Origin: Shinella pollutisoli
Lineage (GTDB): Bacteria; Pseudomonadota; Alphaproteobacteria; Rhizobiales; Rhizobiaceae
Length of the DNA: 64,000 nt
Direction of reading: 5' to 3'
NCBI RefSeq assembly: GCF_024609765.1
Contig: NZ_JANFDG010000018.1
Span: forward strand, 1-64,000
This document shows positions 35,077 to 43,196 of this stretch, piece by piece (the first letter of the stretch is position 1; each line of letters starts with the position of its first letter). A program made the position numbers and the translations under genes. The notes beneath the pieces are model-generated. The model worked only from the letters and a program-made list of their open reading frames with translations. It did no database searches and had not been told where the DNA came from.

Positions 35077-35988
35077 CTATCTCCCCTGCTCTTCGGCTTT
35101 GGCCTGCGCGTTCTGGAAGAACACGATCGGCACGACGAGGATCAGGAGCAGGATCGTCGCCACGGCGGCCGAGACGGGCCAGTCGCGGTTGGCGTTGAAC
35201 TCGTTCCACAGCGTCTTGCCGATCATCAGCGTCTGCGATCCGCCGAGCAGGTCGGGGATGACGAACTCGCCGACGGCCGGGATGAAGACGAGCATGCAGC
35301 CGGCGACGACGCCCGGGATCGACAGCGGGAACGTCACCTTCCAGAAGGCCGTGATCGGCGGGCAGCCGAGATCCTGCGCCGCCTCGATCAGCGAATGGTC
35401 CATCTTCTCCAGCGCCGAATAGATCGGCAGCACCATGAAGGGCAGGTAGGAATAGACGATGCCGATATAGATCGCCCAGTTGGTGTTGATGATGATCAGC
35501 GGGCTGTCGATGATGCCGATGCCGAGGAGGAACTGGTTGAGCAGCCCCTCTGGCTTGAGGATGGCGATCCAGGCATAGACACGGATCAGGAAGCTCGTCC
35601 AGAACGGCAGGATGACGAGCATCAGCAGCGTCGGCCTGAGCGACCGCGGCGCCTGCGCCATGCCGTAGGCGATCGGATAGCCGATGACGAGCGTGAGGAT
35701 CGTCGAGACGGCGGCGATCCACAGACTCGACAGATAGGCGTTGATGTAGAGCGCGTCCTCCGTCAGCCAGACGAAGTTGTCGAAATGCAGCTCGCCGAGC
35801 TTCGCCCACAGGCCGGAAAGACCGTCGGCGAGCGCGAAGACCGGTTCGTAGGGCGGTTGCGCGATCGCGGTCGTGGAGAGCGAGATGCGGAAGACGATGA
35901 AGAAGGGGATGAGGAAGAAGAACAGCAGCCAGGCATAGGGAATGATGATGACGAGGCGGCTGAAGATCGCGGAGCCGAGCTTTGCCAT
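35077..35988 (-). CDS. potH: Polyamine ABC transporter permease, PotH/PotB type
   Basis: This 303-residue permease has six predicted helices and the EAA loop EAAQDLGCPPITAFWKVTFP near 200-220. The large periplasmic segment after helix 1 (about 40-85) and the sequence YAWIAILKPEGLLNQFL match PotH/PotB. With PotI it forms the channel of a putrescine/spermidine-type importer. It lies 4 bases after potG. Start ATG at 35988. Confidence 0.88.
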   Translation of the reverse strand: MAKLGSAIFSRLVIIIPYAWLLFFFLIPFFIVFRISLSTTAIAQPPYEPVFALADGLSGLWAKLGELHFDNFVWLTEDALYINAYLSSLWIAAVSTILTLVIGYPIAYGMAQAPRSLRPTLLMLVILPFWTSFLIRVYAWIAILKPEGLLNQFLLGIGIIDSPLIIINTNWAIYIGIVYSYLPFMVLPIYSALEKMDHSLIEAAQDLGCPPITAFWKVTFPLSIPGVVAGCMLVFIPAVGEFVIPDLLGGSQTLMIGKTLWNEFNANRDWPVSAAVATILLLILVVPIVFFQNAQAKAEEQGR

Positions 35989-35992
35989 CGCT

Positions 35993-37135
35993 TCAATCCT
36001 TCAGGACGACGCCGGCGGTCTCGCCGAAGGAGACCCACACGCGCTCGTCATAGGCGATCGGGTCCTCGACCTCGCGCTGCGCGTTGAGCATGGAGGCCTT
36101 CACCACCTTGCCGCTGTCGAGCTTGACGTGGAAGACGGTCATGTCACCGAGATAGCCGATGTCCCAGATCTCGCCCTGGGCGGCGTTGACCGAGGCGTCC
36201 GCGGGGGCGGCGCGCGTGACCTTCAGCTTCTCAGGGCGGATGGCGAAGCCGGCGGCGCTGCCCGTCGCCGGACCGTTGCCCGTCACGGTGCGCACCGTGA
36301 AGCCGTCCCTGGCGGCGAGCTCGATCTTGCCGTTGCCGCTGGCGGAGACCGTGCCGTCGAGGATGTTCACGTCGCCGATGAAGTCGGCGACGAAGCGCGA
36401 GTTGGGCGCCTCGTAGATTTCCGCGGGTGTGGCGACCTGGATGACCTTGCCGTGGCTCATCACCGCGATGCGGTCGGCCATGGTCATCGCCTCCTCCTGG
36501 TCGTGGGTGACGACGACGAAGGTCAGCCCGAGCTCCTGCTGCAGATCCATCAGCTCGAACTGCGTCTCCTCGCGCAGCTTCTTGTCGAGGGCGCCGAGCG
36601 GCTCGTCGAGGAGCAGCACCTTCGGCCGCTTGGCGAGCGAGCGGGCGAGCGCCACGCGCTGGCGCTGGCCGCCGGAGAGCTGGTGCGGCTTGCGCTTGGC
36701 GAACTGCTCCAGCTTCACGAGCTTGAGCATCTGCGCCACGCGCTCGGCGATCTCGGCCTTCGGCATGCCGTCCTGGCGCAGGCCGAAGCCGATGTTGCTC
36801 TCCACCGTCATGTGCGGGAACAGCGCGTAGGACTGGAACATCATGTTGACCGGCCGGCGGTAGGGCGGGATGCCGGCGATATCCTGGCCGTCGAGGATGA
36901 TCTCGCCGGAGGTCGGCCGCTCGAAGCCAGCCAGCATGCGTAAGAGCGTGGACTTGCCGCAGCCCGACGCGCCGAGCAGCGCGAAGAATTCGCGGTGGTA
37001 GATGTCGAGGGTGAGATCGTCGACGGCGGTGAAGTCGCCGAACCTCTTCGTGACGTTGCGGAACGTTATGAACGGTTTTGCGTCCGGATCCGTCCAAGGC
37101 GCGAAGGAGCGACGGATATTGCCGAGAGATTTCAT
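35993..37135 (-). CDS. potG: Polyamine ABC transporter ATP-binding protein, PotG/PotA type
   Basis: This 380-residue ATPase has Walker A LLGASGCGKST, Q-loop MMFQSYALFPHM, signature LSGGQRQRVAL, Walker B VLLLDEP and H-loop VVTHDQEEA. A C-terminal TOBE domain (about 280-375) follows, as in PotA/PotG regulatory domains. The N-terminal 25 residues (RRSFAPWTDPDAKPFITFRN) are characteristic of PotG. It energises polyamine uptake. It is separated from potF by 132 bases holding a repeat and a hairpin. Confidence 0.9.
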   Translation of the reverse strand: MKSLGNIRRSFAPWTDPDAKPFITFRNVTKRFGDFTAVDDLTLDIYHREFFALLGASGCGKSTLLRMLAGFERPTSGEIILDGQDIAGIPPYRRPVNMMFQSYALFPHMTVESNIGFGLRQDGMPKAEIAERVAQMLKLVKLEQFAKRKPHQLSGGQRQRVALARSLAKRPKVLLLDEPLGALDKKLREETQFELMDLQQELGLTFVVVTHDQEEAMTMADRIAVMSHGKVIQVATPAEIYEAPNSRFVADFIGDVNILDGTVSASGNGKIELAARDGFTVRTVTGNGPATGSAAGFAIRPEKLKVTRAAPADASVNAAQGEIWDIGYLGDMTVFHVKLDSGKVVKASMLNAQREVEDPIAYDERVWVSFGETAGVVLKD

Positions 37136-37161
37136 TGCCTGTCCCCATCTCTTCTTTGGCA

Positions 37162-37207
37162 GAGCAGTTCCGGCAAGGCGCGAAGCGGTTTGCGTCCCGG
37201 AAGTGCG
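37162..37207. repeat. Dispersed 47-bp hairpin repeat, copy in the pot operon
   Basis: GAGCAGTTCCGGCAAGGCGC, then GAAGCGGTTTGCGTCCCGG and AAGTGCG, resembles, base for base over most of its length, the reverse complement of the segment at 56415-56462. The arms AGTTCCGG and CCGGAAGT are inverted. It lies between potF and potG. Confidence 0.6.
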
Positions 37208-37228
37208 AAACGGAATGCCCTAATGAAA

Positions 37229-37253
37229 TTGCCCGGAAGAGGCTTCCGGGCAA
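37229..37253 (-). terminator. Intercistronic hairpin after potF
   Basis: TTGCCCGGAA and TTCCGGGCAA form a perfect 10-bp stem with a 5-base loop, 15 bases past the potF stop. It is followed on the minus strand by TTTC, so it probably terminates partially, raising potF over potGHI. Confidence 0.65.
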
Positions 37254-37267
37254 TCCGCCTTGGTCCG

Positions 37268-38362
37268 TTACTGGCCGGTCACGACCCGGGTCCAGGTGCG
37301 TGTGAACAGGCGCTGCGTCTTGGCGTCCAGCGTCGTGTTGGTGAAGAGCTTGGCGAGCGTCTCCTCGTTCGGATAGATCGCCGGGTCGTTGAGGATCTCC
37401 GGATCGAGCAGCTCCTGCGAGGCCTTGTTGCCGTTGGCGTAGTGGACGTAGTCCGACGACTTGGCGATGACGTCCGGGCGCATGATGTAATTCAGGAAGG
37501 CGTGCGCTTCCTCGACATGCGGTGCATCGGCGGGGATCGCCATCTGGTCGAACCACATCTGCGTGCCTTCCTTCGGGATGGCGTAACCGACCTCGACGCC
37601 GTTGCCGGCCTCTTCCGCGCGGTCGCTCGCCTGGAAGATGTCGCCCGACCAGCCGACCGCCGCGCAGATGTCGCCGTTGGCAAGGCCGTTGATGAACTCG
37701 GAGGAGTGGAACTTGCGGACGTGCGGGCGCACCTTCAGCAGCGCTTCCTCCGCCTTGGCGATGTCGTCCGGCTCGTGGCTGTCGGGATTGAGGCCGAGAT
37801 AGGCGAGCACGACCGGGATCATGTCGGTCGGGGAATCGAGGAAGTTGATGCCGCAATCGGCGAGCTTGGCGGCGTATTCGGGATCGAAGACCACCTTCCA
37901 GCTGTCGATCTCGTCCGTGCCGAGGGCTTCCTTCACCTTGGCCTTGTTGTAGCCGATGCCGATGGTGCCCCACATGTAGTTGATCGAATATTCGTTGCCG
38001 GGATCGAACGGCTGCATGCGTTCGCTCACCATGTCCCACATGTTGGAAAGGTTCGGCAGCTTCGACTTGTCGAGCTTCTGGTAGACGCCCGCCGAAATCT
38101 GGCGCTGCAGGAAGGTGTTGGTCGGCACGACGACGTCGTAGCCGGTGCCGCCGGCCAAAAGCTTCGTTTCCAGGATCTCGTTGGAATCGTAGACGTCGTA
38201 GACGACCTTGATGCCGGTTTCCTTCGTGAAGTCATCGATGATCGAGGCGTCGATATAATCCGACCAGTTATAGACGTTGACGACCTTTTCCTGCGCGGAC
38301 ACGCCGCCGGCCGCCAAGAGCGCGCCAGCCGCAACCGCCGCCATAAGAGTGCGTCTTCTCAT
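37268..38362 (-). CDS. potF: Polyamine-binding periplasmic protein, PotF/PotD type
   Basis: This 364-residue binding protein has a signal peptide cut after GGVSAQ (residues 1-24). The mature part begins with VVNVYNWSDYIDASIIDDFTKE, the polyamine-binding-protein hallmark; Trp/Asp residues that hold the diamine lie in NWSDY and in WSGDIFQASD. It resembles PotF (putrescine) slightly more than PotD (spermidine), but specificity is not certain. I use the ATG at 38362, with GGGAGA upstream, rather than one eight codons earlier. It is first in the operon. A glutamylation pathway at 47.6-50.4 kb could consume the imported putrescine. Confidence 0.9.
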   Translation of the reverse strand: MRRRTLMAAVAAGALLAAGGVSAQEKVVNVYNWSDYIDASIIDDFTKETGIKVVYDVYDSNEILETKLLAGGTGYDVVVPTNTFLQRQISAGVYQKLDKSKLPNLSNMWDMVSERMQPFDPGNEYSINYMWGTIGIGYNKAKVKEALGTDEIDSWKVVFDPEYAAKLADCGINFLDSPTDMIPVVLAYLGLNPDSHEPDDIAKAEEALLKVRPHVRKFHSSEFINGLANGDICAAVGWSGDIFQASDRAEEAGNGVEVGYAIPKEGTQMWFDQMAIPADAPHVEEAHAFLNYIMRPDVIAKSSDYVHYANGNKASQELLDPEILNDPAIYPNEETLAKLFTNTTLDAKTQRLFTRTWTRVVTGQ

Positions 38363-38418
38363 TGATTTATCTCCCAGTTTTCTCACGTGCTTTGAGATCG
38401 CATAAAGAACAGTGGCCG

Positions 38419-38446
38419 ATTATGGTCGTTTTTCAAGGCGCGACAA
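38419..38446 (-). promoter_or_regulatory. Candidate potF promoter
   Basis: On the minus strand TTGTCG (38446-38441) and CATAAT (38424-38419) are separated by 16 bases, about 57 bases before the potF start. A second possible -10, TATAAT, lies just upstream at about 38453-38458 but without a good -35. Confidence 0.35.
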
Positions 38447-38545
38447 GGTTCATTATACACCGTTCATGACGGATTTTTTGATATCACATTATTTCCCTTT
38501 CCATCACATTTGAAACGGCAACGCTGACGGAAATCAAGCGGAAAT

Positions 38546-39961
38546 TCACTGGAAGTCGAAAAGACTGAGGCCCGCGACCATTTCGTCGAGGCCGAGCGGG
38601 CGCGTCACCGGCGGCTCGGCGCGGGCAAGACAGCCCTGGCGCTCGCAGAGGCGACAGGCCGTGCCGACGGCGACGGTCGCATCGCGCCGGAGCCCGTCGG
38701 CATAGACGGTCTCCTCCGCATGGGCCGCATCGCAGCCGAGAAGGAGCGCCGTGCGCCGCACGCGCTCGGAAAAGACGCCCTGCGGCCCTTCCAGCGTGCG
38801 CGCGACGGTGAGGAAGGCCGCTCCGTCCGGCATCTCGACGCGATCGACGAGAATCTGGCCGGGCTGCGAGAAGGCGGCATGGACGCCGAGCTTCGGACAG
38901 CCGCCGCCGAAACGGGCCTGCGGGAAGCCCTGCGCGCCGGCGCGGCGGAAGCGGTGGCCGGCATTGTCGACCTCCAGCAGGAAGAACGGTATTCCGGCGC
39001 GGCCCGGCCGCTGCAGCATCGTCAGCCGGTTCGCCGCCTGCTCGTAGGAGACGTCGAAGCGGGCGCGCAGGACGTCGACGTCGTAGCGGGCGCGCTGCGC
39101 CGTCGCGTAAAAAGCTTCGTAGGGCATCATCAGCGCGTGGGCGGCGTAGCGGGCGAGCTCGAAGCGGGCGATGCGCCGCGCCTCGGCGGTGGAGAAGGCA
39201 AGTGCGTCGAGCTCGGCGAATATCTCCTCCTGCAGGGCGATCTGCACGGCCTCCATCGCCACCTCGCGCAGCCTGTCGAAGGGCGACAGGCGCCCCGACA
39301 GGAAGAGGCGCATGGAATGGCGGTCGAAGCGGCGGCGCAGCGTCGGCATGGCATGGACCGGCAGCGCGCGCACGACGACGCCGTGCTCCCGGCGCAGCCA
39401 CGCCTTCAGCGCCGCGGCGAGGTCGTCGCCCGGCTCCAGCGCCGCATGGAAGCGCTCCGCCGCCTCGTCGATGCGGCCGAAATAGTTGGGCCGGCCCTCC
39501 AGCCTGCCGCGCACCTCGTCCATCGGCATGAGCGTCGCCGGCAGCGCGGTGGCGTGGCCCTCGCGGGCGAGCAGGTCGGCGAGATCGGTGAGGCGGGCGG
39601 CCTGCTCGCGATAGGCGCGGTAGAGCTTTAGGATACCGCTCGCCACGTTCGGCGCCGCGTCGGCGATCTCGACCAATTCATGGTCGCCCGGCAGCTCGCC
39701 GGCAAGCAGCGGATCGGCGAAGACCTCGCGCAGCTGCCGCGCATTGCCGGCGCTCTCGCCCTGCAGCTCGTCGAGGTCGACCTTGTAGACGGAGGCGAGG
39801 CGCAGCAGGAGCTGCACGGTCAGCGGCCGCTGGTTGCGCTCGATGAGGTTGAGATAGGACGGCGAGATCGACAGGCCTTCGGCCATCGCTGTCTGGGTGA
39901 GGCCGAGCGTGTTGCGGATGCGCCGCACCTTCGGGCCGGCAAAGATCTTGTTCTCCGCCAT
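38546..39961 (-). CDS. RamB-like XRE regulator with short-chain fatty acyl-CoA-type domain
   Basis: This 471-residue regulator has an N-terminal XRE helix-turn-helix (about 10-65, LGLTQTAMAEGLSISPSYLN), an ImmA/IrrE-like middle domain (about 190-320) without a clear HExxH motif, and a C-terminal DUF2083 domain. The DUF2083 part has a Cys pair in TACRLCERQGCLARAEPP (about 440-457). This is the architecture of RamB/ScfR-type regulators, which control glyoxylate and acetate or propionate genes. It is divergent from aceA, so it very likely regulates isocitrate lyase. The Cys cluster could bind metal or an Fe-S cluster; that is inference. Confidence 0.88.
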   Translation of the reverse strand: MAENKIFAGPKVRRIRNTLGLTQTAMAEGLSISPSYLNLIERNQRPLTVQLLLRLASVYKVDLDELQGESAGNARQLREVFADPLLAGELPGDHELVEIADAAPNVASGILKLYRAYREQAARLTDLADLLAREGHATALPATLMPMDEVRGRLEGRPNYFGRIDEAAERFHAALEPGDDLAAALKAWLRREHGVVVRALPVHAMPTLRRRFDRHSMRLFLSGRLSPFDRLREVAMEAVQIALQEEIFAELDALAFSTAEARRIARFELARYAAHALMMPYEAFYATAQRARYDVDVLRARFDVSYEQAANRLTMLQRPGRAGIPFFLLEVDNAGHRFRRAGAQGFPQARFGGGCPKLGVHAAFSQPGQILVDRVEMPDGAAFLTVARTLEGPQGVFSERVRRTALLLGCDAAHAEETVYADGLRRDATVAVGTACRLCERQGCLARAEPPVTRPLGLDEMVAGLSLFDFQ

Positions 39962-39972
39962 ATGTCAAATCC

Positions 39973-40022
39973 TTTACAGCGCCGGCCCGGGAGATGGATT
40001 TACAGAATTTACTTTTTTACAG
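39973..40022. promoter_or_regulatory. Three TTTACAG direct repeats between the RamB-like gene and aceA
   Basis: TTTACAG occurs at 39973-39979, 39999-40005 and 40016-40022. TGTCAAA flanks the set at about 39963-39969 and 40031-40037. The set sits just upstream of the regulator gene and 160-210 bases upstream of aceA, a likely binding region for the RamB-like protein. Confidence 0.4.
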
Positions 40023-40180
40023 AGCCGACCTGTCAAAGGCAAGACATCGTTACCCGATTATCCCGCTGATTTTCCGCTTTCTCCTCGTCTTATTGTGCGC
40101 TGCGATGTAAATACTGTCACATGAAATCGGGCAGCAAGACACATCGAAGCTCGATCCCGGACACCGCATTGGAGGATGAT

Positions 40181-41470
<1,290 letters not shown>

Positions 41471-41518
41471 GCCCCGACGTCCACCATCAAGAACCCCGAT
41501 CAAAAGAGGAGAAATGCC

Positions 41519-41758
41519 ATGACAGTCCAGACCCGCGTCAAGGAACGGGCGGAGGAACAGTCCTCCGCCATGACCCCCGACCAGCAGGCGATGATCCGCA
41601 TGGTCGCCAACGACCTGCACCGGCTCAACCAGTCCGTCATGAAGGCGGTCGAGGCCGGCGTCTCGGTGGAGCTCGTCCGCTCCGCCCGCCATCACGGCGG
41701 CGAGGGCAACTGGGGCGACCTGCTGATCCCGGTGATCGTGACGCAGGGCCGCGGCTGA
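41519..41758 (+). CDS. Small conserved-looking protein downstream of aceA
   Basis: This 79-residue soluble protein has a helical centre (DQQAMIRMVANDLHRLNQSVMKAVEAGVSVELVR) and a C-terminal HHGGEGNWGDLLIPVIV. I do not recognise a named family. The ATG at 41519 has AGAGGAG upstream, and it lies 48 bases after aceA on the same strand with no terminator between, so it is probably co-transcribed. A hairpin follows. It may be linked to the glyoxylate shunt or to its regulation, but nothing in the sequence shows a function. Confidence 0.7.
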   Translation: MTVQTRVKERAEEQSSAMTPDQQAMIRMVANDLHRLNQSVMKAVEAGVSVELVRSARHHGGEGNWGDLLIPVIVTQGRG

Positions 41759-41780
41759 CGGCACTTTCCCATCGCCATGA

Positions 41781-41813
41781 AGGAGCCCCGGCGTCCCCTG
41801 CGCAGGGGCTCCT
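41781..41813. terminator. Bidirectional hairpin after the aceA operon
   Basis: AGGAGCCCC (41781-41789) pairs with GGGGCTCCT (41805-41813). It sits between the small aceA-linked gene and a convergent LysR gene. Confidence 0.55.
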
Positions 41814-41818
41814 CGCGT

Positions 41819-42694
41819 TCAGCCGGTCCGGCTCGGCCGCCTGCCGGAAATGAGGTCGCCGTGGCTCTTCAGCAGGCGGAAGAGCCGGTCGGCCACCGTG
41901 CGGATGTCGCGCCGGTGGCGGTCCTCGCCGTTGGTGACGATCCACTGGCCGTGGCGCAGTTCGCGGATCTCCTCGCCCGCCCGTTCGAGCGTCGGGTCGA
42001 GGTCGCCGACGAAACAGGGCAGCACCGCCTGGCCGGCGCCGGCGCGCACGAGGTCGAGCAGCGAGCGCGGCCGGCTGACGAGGACGGCGATCCGCCCGCC
42101 CTTCCGTTCATGCGGCCAGCGCAGGTAGCTGGAAACCGCCGCCTCCCCGCCGACGGCGAGCCAGCGCTCAGAAAGCGTCTCGCCGGCATTGCGGCGGCGA
42201 TAGGCGGCATAGGCGACCTCGCCGCCGTGACGGCTGATCAGGGTCGGCTCGGTCGGCTCCACCGCGCGCACGCCGACGTCCACCTCGCGATGGGCGAGAC
42301 TCGCGCGACGCTCGGAGATCGAGAGATCGAGGCGGAAGGGATCGCGCGGGGCGCAGATCGCCGCCATGTTCTCGCAGACGAGCCACGTCACCCAGGTGCC
42401 GGCCATCAGCCGCACGACGGTCGTGCCCTGCGCCTCCTGCCGCCAGCTCTCGACGCCGCGGGCGATCGCCTCCATCGCCTGCACCTGCTCGAACAGCGCC
42501 TGGCCCTCGGCGGTGAGCCGGTAGCCGGTCTGGCTGCGCAGGAAGAGCGGCCGGCCCATCGCCTCCTCCAACTGCAGCACGCGCCGGCCGACCGTGGCGG
42601 GGCTCAGCCCCGAGGACTGCGCGGCCGCCGTCAGCCCGCCCCCACGGGCGACGTCGAGGAAGATACGGTAGGATTCCCAGGACAGGTTTTTCAT
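41819..42694 (-). CDS. LysR-family transcriptional regulator
   Basis: This 291-residue LysR-type protein has a helix-turn-helix at about 18-37 (GLTAAAQSSGLSPATVGRRV) and an effector domain from about 90 onward. The C-terminus is Arg-rich. The effector domain is shorter and more divergent than in the mmsA-linked regulator. No obvious target operon adjoins: a 44-codon ORF lies divergently, 160 bases away. It may act on a distant locus. Start ATG at 42694. Confidence 0.82.
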   Translation of the reverse strand: MKNLSWESYRIFLDVARGGGLTAAAQSSGLSPATVGRRVLQLEEAMGRPLFLRSQTGYRLTAEGQALFEQVQAMEAIARGVESWRQEAQGTTVVRLMAGTWVTWLVCENMAAICAPRDPFRLDLSISERRASLAHREVDVGVRAVEPTEPTLISRHGGEVAYAAYRRRNAGETLSERWLAVGGEAAVSSYLRWPHERKGGRIAVLVSRPRSLLDLVRAGAGQAVLPCFVGDLDPTLERAGEEIRELRHGQWIVTNGEDRHRRDIRTVADRLFRLLKSHGDLISGRRPSRTG

Positions 42695-42854
42695 GGATGA
42701 AAAACATAGTCCGGAATCCGGCCTTCGTGAATCGAAAACCGTCGGATAGTCTTTCCCCTGTCAGCAACGGCGCAAGGCCGTCACCCGAACATCGCTAGAC
42801 CGTTCCGCGCCGCTTCGGCGCCGCGGCCTCCCGGCGCCCCGAAAGGAGAACCCC

Positions 42855-42989
42855 ATGAACGACATGCTCGGCATGGCCGTGCTCTTCGACATGATGGCGA
42901 AGGAGCATCCCAGCAGGCGCCGTGCGGCGCCGAAGGACCGGCCCTTGCGGACGCGCCTGCGGGCGCTGCTCCATCGCCTCAATCTCTGA
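42855..42989 (+). CDS. Possible 44-residue basic protein
   Basis: The short ORF encodes MNDMLGMAVLFDMMAKEHP followed by an Arg-rich tail (RRRAAPKDRPLRTRLRALLH). GGAGAACCCC precedes the ATG at the right distance and a hairpin follows the stop, so translation is plausible. The N-terminal half is Met-rich and amphipathic. No family is recognised, and the ORF is too short for composition to decide. Confidence 0.45.
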   Translation: MNDMLGMAVLFDMMAKEHPSRRRAAPKDRPLRTRLRALLHRLNL

Positions 42990-42997
42990 TCATGCGA

Positions 42998-43019
42998 AAG
43001 GCCCGGTCTCCCGGGCCTT
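42998..43019. terminator. Hairpin after the 44-codon ORF
   Basis: AAGGCCCGG, a TCTC loop and CCGGGCCTT form a perfect 9-bp stem. There is no T-run on the plus strand. A near copy (CCCGGTCTGCCGGGCCT) lies at about 43163-43179, close to the end of the chemoreceptor gene. Confidence 0.5.
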
Positions 43020-43050
43020 GGACGGCTGACAAAACCCCGAACCTCTCCTC

Positions 43051-43126
43051 CGTCATCGCCGGGCTCGGCGCGACCATCCATCGCCGGTGAGGTCAATGGA
43101 TTCCCGGCTCAAGGCCGAGGATGACG
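43051..43126. repeat. Palindromic CGTCATC...GATGACG repeat
   Basis: CGTCATCGCCGGGCTCGGCG and the following CGACCATCCA are inverted as TGGATTCCCGGCTCAAGGCC and GAGGATGACG. This is the pattern of a common short palindromic intergenic repeat of rhizobia and relatives. It lies between the two near-identical hairpins at 42998-43019 and about 43158-43181. Confidence 0.6.
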
Positions 43127-43196
43127 ACAGTGCGGATGAGAGATTTGCCAACAAGCCGAAGACCCGGTCTGCCGGGCCTCCATTCATGGGTAACAA

